From NCBI GenBank assembly GCA_015657535.1, contig JADHZB010001402.1, positions 1-37,472 of the forward strand: 37,472 bases of DNA, in the 5' to 3' direction. This document shows positions 21,734 through 32,421 of the stretch, in pieces. A program made the position numbers and the translations under genes. This DNA comes from Nephromyces sp. MM_2019 (taxonomy: Eukaryota > Apicomplexa > Aconoidasida > Nephromycida). Under the pieces are notes generated by a model. The model did no database searches. It was given only the letters and a program-made list of their open reading frames with translations, and had not been told where the DNA came from. Position 1 is the first letter of the stretch. Every line of letters begins with the position of its first letter.

Positions 21734-24546
21734 TCAGCGTAGCATTCAGCGTAGTATTACGTCTAGAACATTGCTAGCTAGCCACCTACGGCTCTTTTGT
21801 GCCTTATTATTCATGAGATGTAAATATATGATAATAGTTACATTGAATCATTTAGTAGGATAATTATCTTTACCGGCAGCTAAGATTTCATGCATCTTAA
21901 TTTTAGGATACCACGGATAGACTGCTGCGCCGTGACCACTGCGCAGATAGTCCATTCTGTAGCCCTGCTAGGCTACAGCCTTTAAATACATTTTGGTGTC
22001 TAATTTCTTTTCCATGACAACTTTCTAAAAAAACATGCGTCGTAGGTGTAGAGAATTAAGCATATAATCATTGAGCAAGGCGGGAATATTCAACCTACTC
22101 TACGCTCGTTTTGTAGAACATGAAGAGCGAATTATGTATCCGCCACGTAAATTAGCATATTATGCTCCGTTACTACTTATGAAAAACAAAAAGAAAAACG
22201 ACTTTTCAAATGATAATAGGTACTGATAAATTACCTAACATATTGGAGTTAATTACGCATCATAGCATGACTTGCCTTTTGCACTTTGGTACATCCTTAT
22301 TGACTTCTAAGTCGTGCTACGTGCAGGCAGAGATGCGTATATAAGATAATCTTACACTAAAATTTAAGATAATTTTTTAGAAAAAAGCATCAATCCTTTA
22401 AATATATAAAGTAAAGTTGCTATAAATTTTATTGCGCCATCAGATAACTACTTATAGTTCTGTCCTACAATCAAAAAGACAAAAAATTTGAAGGTGATTA
22501 AAAAAATCTATTTCTAGGATGGCAAATGCAAATAATTTTAAGATTCCTCCAAGTTGTCCAAAATTTATTGGCATACATTGTAAAGCATTACCACCTTAAT
22601 CAATGTAACTCACGCACTTAATTACGCAACCCCAAAACTAACGTATCTACATCTGGCTAAAGACGCTAATGAGAAGGAATACTGCATGTGATACACAGCA
22701 GATGTTGGTATGGGCCCTGTGATAAGTCAACCACAAAAATCGTTAGATAAAGATTTTTCATTTCATGCCAGGAATGGGAAATTTGCCTATATGAAGCAAA
22801 AGCAGTGCTGAATATAATTTAGCCGAAAAAACTCCGGAAATTGAAATTTTTGTATTAATTTATAAAGCCTGGGTACCATTATTAGAAAATTTAAGGAGTA
22901 AAAAACTATAAGCGTAGTCTGTCCCTACTGTGATGAGACGAACTTCCATAAAATTCAAGATATAACCTATTTTAATAAACCTTTACAAGAGGTAAACACA
23001 TTACCTCCCAAGATGGGTTGTACTAGCAAGGAACTTTACTTACAATGAGGGCAATGCGCTTTTCGCAAGATTGAAAAAATTAAAACTTCAATAATCAACA
23101 CGCAAGCACCATAAAGTTGACGTCTAAGTCTTCAGATTGTAGCAAGCTAACAGCCATGTCATATACGCATGATACTACAGGTAGAAATTTTTTCTGCTTC
23201 CTAGGTTTTTTTGTTGCACAATCGGCTAAATTGGCCAAGTCTCTCATACTGTAGAGCAGCAACATAATTTGAGAACTATTATAGCCTTTTCCAGATAGAA
23301 TATTGCTTTAGATCTGTATGCTACTGGCTATGTCGTGTCTGAAGTAATCTCCGCTCATTTGGTCTATTCCTCGAGATTCCTACGAATAATTAGCAAAAGG
23401 CAGTTGTGTCATGACTCTCAGGCTGTTGAGCTTGCAGAATTTTACGGGTATGATATACGCGTTTCAGTAGCATTACAGGCAAGATTTCGAGTAATGTCAC
23501 TATTTCATTTAGCCGCTTTTCCCATGTTTCTAGTCTCCACTTTCGTGGGTTGTAGAAAACAACTTTTAGTGCATGCTTCGCAATTGAACTTTTTTTGTTA
23601 CACAAATCTTTCAAAGATTTTGCACGAAGCACTCTGCTGGAGGACTCATGAAAAGAATCATACGAGAGCTCGTACCATCAATCATCTAAATTGATCAATC
23701 CTAGGCATAACATTTAATGAAGAAGAGTATGCTCTGGGTCATCGATTTTGAGCTAACAGAACATTATTGCATACTGGTAAAGTAGCGAGCAAAGCAAAGC
23801 AAGCATCTTCATAATTCGTATCCTTTGAAAGTATGACAACTACCTTGTGCTCATGCCACGAGAAATTAGCATTTTATTACGGTCTATGAACATCGCGATA
23901 TATTTAGCCTTGGCCTTTTATCAATAGAAAAACTATGCACAACTTAACGTGGCTCACATAAGAAGCTTTTTACATTGGTTTGGCGAGGCCTGAAGGGTGT
24001 GCTTCGCCAATTTTTTTTTATCTTATTCATCTAGGCTATAGCAGACTGAAGTATACGTAATTGCACAAAGTGTACCGAAGGCAAATGCGTATTTACAGAC
24101 ATCTTTAGCCACATGCTCACCCTCTTTATTAGCAACAGAAGATAAAGTGTGTGCCTTCAACGGCACATGCTCTGCTATACTGACTAAATAAACTCACGCA
24201 GTTAATTTACTAAAAATTTAGTAGCTATGGGGAAACGAAAAGTTATATGGCCTCTAGATATGTGCCCTCGTCAATTTATGCCCGGAAGCGCACTGTCAAA
24301 TGTTCCATATTGTTACTACGAATTGATGCTTCAATTTTAGCAAGTTACGAGCGTAAGTACGCAGTGTGCAAGTCAGACTTATTTCATGCTAGCCAGCCAT
24401 TCACTATGCCAACATTAAGAATCATATTTTTCACACTTGGGTTATTACGTTTGAAACAAGCTCTAGGTATAAAAATATAATGATTTGATTCTGCATGGAG
24501 ATGAGGATAAGTTTTGTACAATAACTGTGCTTCGAAAAGGTGATAT
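21734..24546. other. AT-rich intergenic stretch
   Basis: It lies upstream of the membrane-protein gene and presumably holds its promoter. At 23335-23694 frames are open on both strands: 119 codons on plus, and on minus a basic peptide containing YNPRKWRLETWEKRLNEI. Neither has splice or domain support. No RNA gene or mobile element was recognised. Confidence 0.45.
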
Positions 24547-24867
24547 TCATCGCAGAACAAGTGTTAAAATAACCAATAGCAAGGAATAAGTAAAAGAAAG
24601 GACAAAGGATGAATAAACAGGAGGAATAAAAGCGGCGAGGACGACCATGAAATCGTGATATCCAAAAAGATGAAGAGACCACTTGATAGAGGGGTGGTAG
24701 TTATCTACAAGGAAAAAAGTTGGGATGAAGAGCAGAAAACCGACAGTTGAAGGCAACAAAAAGCAAAGTATATAATCAATAATGGGACGCCCCAAAATAT
24801 TGCTTAATATGGAGGCAAATGAAAAATATGGCGGACGTCTGTTGAGCAAAGAAAAAATGAAAAACAT
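24547..24867 (-). other. open frame for a very hydrophobic peptide
   Basis: 106 codons from Met to stop, strongly hydrophobic with several membrane-like runs (IIDYILCFLLPSTVGFLLF, AAFIPPVYSSFVLSFTYSLL). It is the longest frame between the two neighbouring genes. The opposite strand is purine-rich, which alone favours hydrophobic minus-strand peptides, so this may be an artefact of composition. An acceptor-like TTTGCTCAACAG lies inside it near 24840. Confidence 0.25.
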
Positions 24868-24967
24868 GAGTAAAGAAGAGATAGCGAATAAACCTAGATA
24901 TTTTATCCAGTACCTTAAAGGCAGTCAAAATTCTTTGTCAGTGAAGCATATCCTTCCAGCATATTAG

Positions 24968-26243
24968 AAAAGGTGCGCATAGCTTACTTTGAATTTGCCT
25001 TTATTGCTCTTTTCTCATGCTGGTACGGAGGCCATTAACACACAAATAATTTTTTTTGATAAATTCTAGTTGGGAATACTGCTTCTAACAAAGCCTTACC
25101 GGTTTCTATTACTTGCCACTCTAGTTACCAGCGCGTTAGAGGTGTCAAGAATTTTACTGAAGCTGAGTACGAGTAGTAAGCTTGCGTGATTTGCATGATT
25201 ATAAAGGCCTATGCCAAAAAAACTATTTATAGAAATCACCGTCAGGTGGTATGTGTGGCACTAATTAGATGCTGGGCCAAAACGGCCTAACCTCCTTGTA
25301 GGAAGAGAAACAAGGTATCTAAACATTGATAGGAGGAAAAAAGGTACATCTAACACCTTGCATACTGTTCACACATGCTTGCCATAGAAACGTCCGCTCT
25401 TGTAGGAAGCTTTCCTTCTAGGCCTGGGTAGGGAATTTCTGCGCCCACCATGTGTATATATGCACGTTGATCTGTATGGCCATGGTTATGCACCGTATGT
25501 GCTGCCCAAAATTTGCCCTCTTCAAATAAAGACCTTCACGCTCGCTCTGGAATTTCAATACTGGCATACGCGCTACTAGGTGATTTTAACCGCCACGTTT
25601 CGGTGGCAGTGCTCATGTTTCGATATAGATTTATCAGTGCGAAGCATTTGACTAGGGCAGTAGTTACCGTTAAGGATGCAGATTCCGCTTCCCTAACGCT
25701 TGCTTGCCATTTCTAGCCGTGAAATAGGAGCTTAGCCAGCTAGTGAAATATATTTGCGATGAAACAGGCGAAGCCTTGGGGTTGAATCAATAGAGTGCTT
25801 GACTAGCTATAAAGGCCAGGCAGCTTGGCTTTAGACCAGCGTTTTACAGGGCTATTCGATGGAATGTGTGCGAGGATTATCGAGGTGGTAAGAGTTACCT
25901 TACGTTTGCGCCTCATCCCAAACGATGGCATATGTTTTCAAGGCTGCCAGGGCACTGAAAGTAGTCTATCGGAAAGAATGGGGGGCAGAATCGTTGCTCT
26001 GCGGGGATGTCTTCGTGTGCGTAGCAGATTCGTTGCTGCGGGTGGTTAAATTTGTGTGCGCAGCTAATTTGTTAATCTGGGGCCCTAGTTTCGTGCGTGT
26101 AATGAGCTAATATTTGTGAAACCAAATCGAAAGAAATTACTACGTTGAGGAATCCCACCTATTCGAATTTGATCTAGAAAGCGCCTTAGTTGTTGGCACC
26201 TGCTTTTTTTCTAGTTTGAGCTAGTAATGTTGGACATAAACTG
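24968..26243. other. stretch without a supported gene, locally less AT-rich
   Basis: Between about 25400 and 26120 the sequence appears richer in G+C than its surroundings and carries overlapping plus-strand frames (25513-25716, 25825-26049, 25925-26110) in different phases. This could be a decayed mobile element or undetected exons; I cannot tell which. Confidence 0.3.
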
Positions 26244-26309
26244 TTAGTTATAGTCTTCTGCTCCGTATCTTCCTTGAGCAGAGAGGGATGAAGGTGTGGA
26301 AGCCTCAAA
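26244..26309 (-). other. candidate terminal exon on the minus strand
   Basis: A very good acceptor (TGCTCTTTTCTTTCCAG) is followed at 26309 by FEASTPSSLSAQGRYGAEDY and a TAA stop at 26246-26244. Phase 2 from the same acceptor gives a different frame running to 26186. The upstream exons of such a gene were not found with confidence. Confidence 0.3.
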
Positions 26310-26509
26310 CTGGAAAGAAAAGAGCAAACATGTAAGTCTTTTTCATATTTCATCTCTTTCCAATGCATTAAAATTATAAATAGGGACATTTGATATTTCC
26401 ATAGCAATAATGACGCATGGCATGCATATGCCTCTAGAAGCATGAATTGATAGTTCAGCATATCATTACTGAAACATAGCCACAAAAAGTCACAGTCTAA
26501 CGTAGAATT

Positions 26510-27098
26510 ACTTTATTACACAATAACAGTTTGAGATAGCAGTACTTATTCTTAATTTGAAATGGCGCTAGTTTCTACTGCTTATCCACAGTTTAATCTA
26601 GCGTTATATGAATATTCAGAGTGCAATCTGGGGTTACAATTACTATCCATCATTTGAGCTTTAATTTTTAGCAATTTTCAGCAGTTTAAAATAGGATGAA
26701 CAGAAATTCCAGTTTAGCATAGGGTGAATAGCAATCTTCTACATTTTAAGCTATCGTGAATAGAAATTCTCTACATTTGAACCTCGTGTGAACAGAAACA
26801 CTTCACAAAATGTAATATAGCATTTCTGGCAAGTTGGACTTTGTGTGTTTATCGCATAGTGTAATTCGTGAACGTCTTCTATAGACTAGAAAACTTGATG
26901 TGAAAGTATGCGTGGGAGACCAAGATTTTATAGACGGTCTGAACTCACTTAGCTTCCTAATGTGTCCACAAATAGGCCACACAGTTTAGTTATCCCACCG
27001 ATAGCACTTTGTTTTCCCCTTTTCTGCTCGTTATAAATTTATTAAAAGTGGCACTACCTGCATCTTCAAGAACCATGAGTTAAAGCAGATGTTCTCCA
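26510..27098. other. AT-rich stretch with recurring short words
   Basis: No gene seen. Words such as GAATAGAAATT/GAACAGAAA and CAGTTTAA/CAGTTTGA recur between 26520 and 26810, suggesting a very diverged short tandem repeat of about 55-60 bases. Confidence 0.4.
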
Positions 27099-27214
27099 AT
27101 GTTTTTCATCCAATCGTATGCTGGGGTTTTGCTTGCTTCGTTTGTAAGGACTTTCATTATACGAGCAGAGAGAACTGCCTTAATCGAAATTTCTGTACTC
27201 TATAACCTTTTTGT

Positions 27215-27385
27215 CTATGGTTTTCCTCCTCGTGTACTAGGTTTCCTGTATAGGCGTGAGCTGCAGATAACTTCGTTTCGAGCAGTCTCTGACACTAGTA
27301 TATTCGATGCCAGCCACGTCTCCGCTGTGTGTATACCTTTTTGTGCATCATAGGCGTTCTTCCGTGTTATCCCCTGGAAGCTCTT
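27215..27385 (-). other. open coding-like frame, unassigned
   Basis: 56 codons open on the minus strand before TAG (27217-27215), reading for example NAYDAQKGIHTAETWLASNI and ETARNEVICSSRLYRKPS. The composition is protein-like. An overlapping plus-strand frame (27099-27353) is also open, so strand assignment is uncertain. Confidence 0.25.
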
Positions 27386-28204
27386 TTAGTTTTCGGCAAC
27401 TTCTGGTTGACTTTGCTATTTTCTGGTAAATGTATGCTCTCGTTGCTAGAGACTTTCTTGTTGCAATTCATCACTATATTTTAAGAATCTAGCACCAACA
27501 TGCCCGGTAATAGGAATAAATCTTGTGGAAAAAAAGAGCATAAGAAAGCTGTAAAAACCTTCATTTTTGCTACAAATCTACGATATATAGAGCAGCTTGC
27601 CATTCAATTGGATTCCTATTTAATGTGATTTGATGGCCAAATGAGAAGTTACCGAGACTTCACTTTTTCGTGGATGGCAGCTTTTTTTCTTAGTGAATTG
27701 AGAAATGATGACGGCTAGAAGGAATATACTTTGATATCTAGGGCATAAAAACACGCCGAAAGATGTAATAAATTGAAGAGGAAAATTATGAAGAACTTTT
27801 CTGCTACTTGAAAGAAATAAATGAAAAATAAAAGTCATCCCTTTACATGTAAACAAAAGTGGAAGTGAATGCGTGATTAACTGGAGGGAAAAAATGTGAT
27901 TCTCCTAGAAAAAAACCTTGTGAAATATTTTCCAATAACTTTGACACTATGCGATCGAACAGGAAGCAGATATTCCAATTTCCTTTAAAAAACGACTTCA
28001 TGCAATGCTACCTGCATACTCTAGTCTAAAATGTAATCTATGTTAAGTATAAGGCCATGGTCTGTGCTTCTTACAAAGATATACGAGACTGCTTAGTGTA
28101 AGAGATGTTTTTGCGGCCATTAAAATACTCAGTTTATTGGCAAAATGGCACCAATTTCTCTGCAGCATTTTCATTGCGCTTCTGGTAGTGGATACTAAGT
28201 CAGC

Positions 28205-28440
28205 CGTTAGCCTGCTTTTAACATTCACTCTAAGGAAAGCAGGGCTTGAGGTTGAATTTCGTTCAAGAAACATCCATCGCATGCATCTCCTTCACTTTAT
28301 AGTGCTGCTGGTATGCAAAATTTACAAGTACAGTCTGCTTTTAACATTCACTGTAAAGGAAGCAGGGGCTGAGGCTGGTTTTTGCTCAAAAAGCATCCAT
28401 CGCATGCATCTCCTTCACTTTATAGTGCTGCTAGTAAGCA
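28205..28440. repeat. 123-bp tandem duplication
   Basis: Two diverged copies begin at about 28212 and 28335 (CTGCTTTTAACATTCACT). Both contain CATCCATCGCATGCATCTCC and CTTCACTTTATAGTGCTGCT. The 123-base period keeps the plus-strand frame (41 codons), so the open frame 28137-28481 encodes two similar hydrophobic repeats with HRMHLLHFIVLLV. Gene status is unproven. Confidence 0.85.
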
Positions 28441-29018
28441 TAAACTCACAAGTGTATATAATGCTTGCTATTTCACGTTGAGGCGAGGTGTTAATGCGTG
28501 ATAAGGTCGAGCCTATTATTACTGGAATATGTACTTTTTCCAGATTCGCATGTCCTATTGACATTTTTGATTATTCTATTCCACTGGAATCTATCTGCTC
28601 TGAAATTTGTCAGAGGGTTAAAGATGGTTTAGTATTGATTAAAATGCCTTCCCACATAGCAGAAAATCTCTTGCGCCGCATTTATTTTGTTGTTTAGAGT
28701 AATAATTGCTTATCTTTGACATCCAAAAAAGTCCTGAGATATAATACCTTTGGATGTGAATTTACCCGGAATTTCGCTGATGCTTTGACTGGCACCAGAG
28801 TACCTCAATCCAGATCACTGAGGAGGAATATTCTTCATATTTGTAAATTCATCATGAATTGACAATAATACGCTGTGCATGAAATTGCAGAACCGGAATA
28901 AAGACGGCATACCTAAATTCTCAAAGTCTTGTATACACGATCTACTTCAACGAATAAAACTTCCTTCGCTACTGCGCTTTTTCCAATGAATAATTGATAG
29001 CAAATAGCTGCAATACCA

Positions 29019-32000
29019 ATGGATCAAGGCTTGATTACAAAAAAAATTAATTTATATTTTCAAGACGCTGCTGCTAGCCAAGAAAATCCTGCTAATACCT
29101 ATGTTATTAACCCGTTATCACCCGATGAGGCGATCGTTAAACCTACCACAGATGCAGAAAAGCCCTCGAGTCTTTTACGGCCACTTTACTACTCCAATGA
29201 TGGAAAACCTAGCAAACGATACATTCGCCTCAGCGAGGAGTTTTTATCGGGTCCATCTGCTTTCGGGATGATTGAAGAGATGGAAAAATGGCCGGAAATA
29301 AAGCTTGAAGCTCGAAAAGATGCTGAGGACCTCAGCGGTGGAATGAATCCCTCTCCCCCTTCTTTGAAGACAGAAGCTGATAAACTCGTTCTAAGCTCTT
29401 TTTCCAGACGAGATCACTTAAATAAACTTCATGAAAAAGGAATTTTTCTGGTCAAAAGAAGCTCATCAGCCGTGGCACTACCACTCAGGATATGCCAGGA
29501 ACTGAAAATACCTGCTGCTTCTCTGCAAAGAGTCGACTGGTTGTCACCAGAACTTCACTTCTACTCGTTGCCGGCAAACTTGAAAATATCTGAGTTGAGT
29601 TTATACAAAGCGGGGGGTTTTCTGGGAATAGATGCAGCAAGTGGTGCTGCTGTGCAGGCGTTAAGACTTGAAGTGGAAGATAGAGTGCTGGACCTGTGTT
29701 GTGCACCCGGTGCAAAGCTGATGTTGGTGTGTGATATTTTGCAATATCTCAGAAGAGCAGAAAGTGCTAGAGTTCAGTATGAAGAGGTAGAAATGGAGGC
29801 TGCGGAGGGAACTAATAAAGCAAGTTCTGTGAAAGCAGCATCTCCTATGGCTGAGGGGGTAAACACTGTACCATCCAACTGGATGGGTAAGAAAGAAAAT
29901 GATTTTGACTTCCAGCAGTTGCTTTCACACACACAAGAAAATCCGGTGATTGGAGTAGATATCTCTAACACACGTCTGCAGAGCTGCTCATCTCTCTGTA
30001 GGAAGTATGCCATTCACAATGTTCAGCTGCTTCGAGCTGATGGAACTGTGTTTAACCCTTCGGCGAGAGAATCTTATGAGTACGTGGCGAAGGCTCGAAA
30101 AGGCAGGAAGAGGAGGAAGAAGTGGGTAGCCAAAACGAAGGGAAATGAGAATCGAGCGATGAGGCTCAGTAATGAATATGAAAAATTTCAAGGGAATTGT
30201 TTGTCGATTGAAGGCCTGAAAGGGTTGTTCTCACAGAATGAATGCAAAGATGAAGCAGAGGGTATTAGCAGAGGTTGTGGAGCCACTTGGTCTTGCAAAG
30301 AAAGCCAAGATGATAACACACAACGAAGGGAGATGCAAAGGGGGAAAATAGGTATTGCAGAGGGTGGGGAAGGAATGGGAATCAACGGGCAAGACCGCGA
30401 AGATGAAGCAGAGTATGAGAAGGGGGGTGGAGTACGTAAGGAAATGGCTGGAAATTTGAAGGAAAGTGACTTTTAGTTGCTGTGTTTTGTGTGTGTTGTG
30501 TGTGCTATGTGCGAGGTGTGTGTTGTGTGTATATGTATATATGTGTGTGTATATGTATGCGTGTACATGTATATATGTGTATGTATGTGTGTGTGTGCAT
30601 ATGCATCTGGGTATGTGTATATGTGTGTACGTATATGCATGCGTATATGTTTATACATGTGTGTGTGCTAATGTCCCTGCGCATGCACATTTATGTCTCT
30701 ATACACATATCTACGTAACCTCTTTCCTGCTTTATGTATATTTCTCTCTTCTCTTTCATCTGTTTCTTTGTCTTCTCTGGTTCTCTCTCTATCGTTTCTC
30801 GCTATACCTTTCCCACATTATATATCTATCACTCTCTATCTTTATCTCTATCTTTCATTTCCTCCTTCTGTCATTTCTCTCTTTATCTCTATCATCTCGT
30901 TCTCTCTATCTCTCTCACTTGCTTTCTCTCTACATATAACCCAACCCCCCCAACATGCTCTCTTCAGCTCTCATCTTCTCCTTCAACAAATCCTTCAACT
31001 GACCTCCAAGCAGCCTCTCTTCCACTGCTGTTCGAAAAGGTCCTTGTGGATGCAGAATGCACACACGACGGCTCAAGTCGTCATATTGAGAAGTTTGAGC
31101 ATCAGTGGGGGTGGAAGAAGTTTGAAGAAAAGTTTGTCAATTCCTGCAAATTAGCAAACGTTCCTGCACTTCAGCTGAAACTGATTGAAAACGGCTTTAA
31201 ACTGCTTAAGAAGCAGGGGATTCTTGTATATAGCACTTGTAGCTTTCAGGAGGAGCAGAATGAAGACATTATCAGTGAGTTGCTGAAAAATCACGAAGAT
31301 GCTGTGCTTTACCCTCTTCCCTGCATCCTCCCACAAGGAATAACCTCTGATTGCTGCTGTATAGTAAGGCAGGATGCTTTGTTAAGCGAAGAAGAGAAGT
31401 TATATTCCAGTAAAGACACGGTAGTAGAAAAGAGGGTGCAATGCAGGAGCAAGAAGAGAAGAGAAGATGGGGAAAACGATAGTACCCACAGTAGCAACAT
31501 CTATAATTGGGAAGAAATAGGTGGTTGCACATACGCAAGCAAAGGGGAGGAGTATGATTGCTTAGTAGAGAGAGAAGAGGTTGCTCACTCAGCGCAAGTG
31601 GAGGCTAAACGCTTAGGAAAAACTGCTGCTACTAACTCAGCAGCAAGCTACCACTCCCTTTCAAAACCAAGCACATACACAAGTAGGGAAGCTACTAGTG
31701 GGGGCTTAACAAAGTCTACTATCCCTATTGAAAGCACCACAGATGGTAATGATCTCGCTATTTCTTGGTGTATGTACACTCCTCCTTCCACTCTATTTCT
31801 ACCCCATAGCAAGGCTGCAAGCTCTAGCTCAGTTTCAGCCTTGAAGATGGATAAAGACTGCGTGTGTGGGCTTCCTGTATGGCCAGCTAAGCCATCTAAA
31901 CTTGAGTATGACGTCAGCCTAAAGAGGCATGAGGATGCGTCTTACCCTGGGGCTGTGTGTTCGGCGTTTTTCACCCCTGAAGTTAGCAATACTAGCGGTC

Positions 32001-32029
32001 TATTCATCGCATCTCTATCAAAAGTGTAG
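29019..32029 (+). CDS. NOL1/NOP2/Sun-family RNA cytosine-5 methyltransferase (2 exons)
   Basis: It transfers a methyl group from S-adenosylmethionine to carbon 5 of cytosine in RNA; whether the target is tRNA or rRNA cannot be told. Exon 1 is 29019-30435 and exon 2 is 31014-32029 (about 810 residues, phase-1 intron, GTAAGG donor). An alternative phase-0 pair (exon ends 30431, restarts 30968) also fits and gives 824. Exon 1 has the SAM-binding motif VLDLCCAPGAKL (about 223-234), VIGVDIS (about 310-316) and the RADGT motif (about 339-343). Exon 2 has motif IV as VDAECTHDGS and motif VI as VYSTCSFQEEQNED with the catalytic Cys. The usual motif IV is DAPCSG-like, so this is a variant subgroup. 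A long charged insert of about 120 residues separates the RADGT motif from motif IV. The C-terminal 250 residues look low-complexity. Confidence 0.9.
30478..30960. repeat. TG/TATG microsatellite and CT-rich tract filling the methyltransferase intron
   Basis: 30478-30680 is TG with TATATG interruptions. 30720-30950 is a long CT-rich tract (CTCTCT, TATCTC) leading to the acceptors at 30967 and 31013. Long frames across it (for example 30466-30939) are low-complexity shadows. Confidence 0.85.
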
Positions 32030-32159
32030 GAGAGATTAGCAGGGATGAAGCCTGTCGTTAAAGGATACTTTAATGAGTAACTGGGAAGCCGCTCAAACCA
32101 CTGTCTTCTTCCGAGCTGAAACATCGATGCAAAGTTAGCTGGGCTCGTGCAGCCGCGTG

Positions 32160-32345
32160 TGTGTTTGAGGGGGGTGTGTGTGTATCTTAGAGGGGCTTGT
32201 ACGAGTATTTGAGGGGTATGTCCATGGTGTCTGCGTGGTGAGTACTGGCGTGTGTCTGAGGGGTGTGTGTATGGTGCTGGATGGATGTGTGTGCGCTGTT
32301 TGAGAGGTGTGTTCGTGCGATTTGAGACCTATGCGTGTAATTCCA
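32160..32345. repeat. TG-rich segment between convergent genes
   Basis: Interrupted GTGTG and GAGGGG words on the plus strand. It separates the methyltransferase stop (32029) from the candidate 3' end of the Kelch gene (32422). Confidence 0.6.
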
Positions 32346-32421
32346 GATCATATACACCTGGAGTCTTTTTAGCATTTCGAGCTCATATACATTTAGTTCC
32401 AACTGTGTGTACAATTGGAGA

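Noticed and set aside
23335..23694. 119-codon plus frame and an overlapping minus frame
   Set aside because: Both strands are open at once, no motif or splice context supports either, and neither could be tied to a neighbouring gene.
25560..25600. LLGDFNRH, similar to a retrotransposon endonuclease motif
   Set aside because: No other endonuclease or reverse-transcriptase motif nearby in any frame; a four-residue match is not enough.
30466..30939. 157-codon plus-strand frame across TG and CT tracts
   Set aside because: The peptide is Cys/Val/Tyr then Ser/Leu low-complexity and follows from the dinucleotide repeats; it lies inside the methyltransferase intron.
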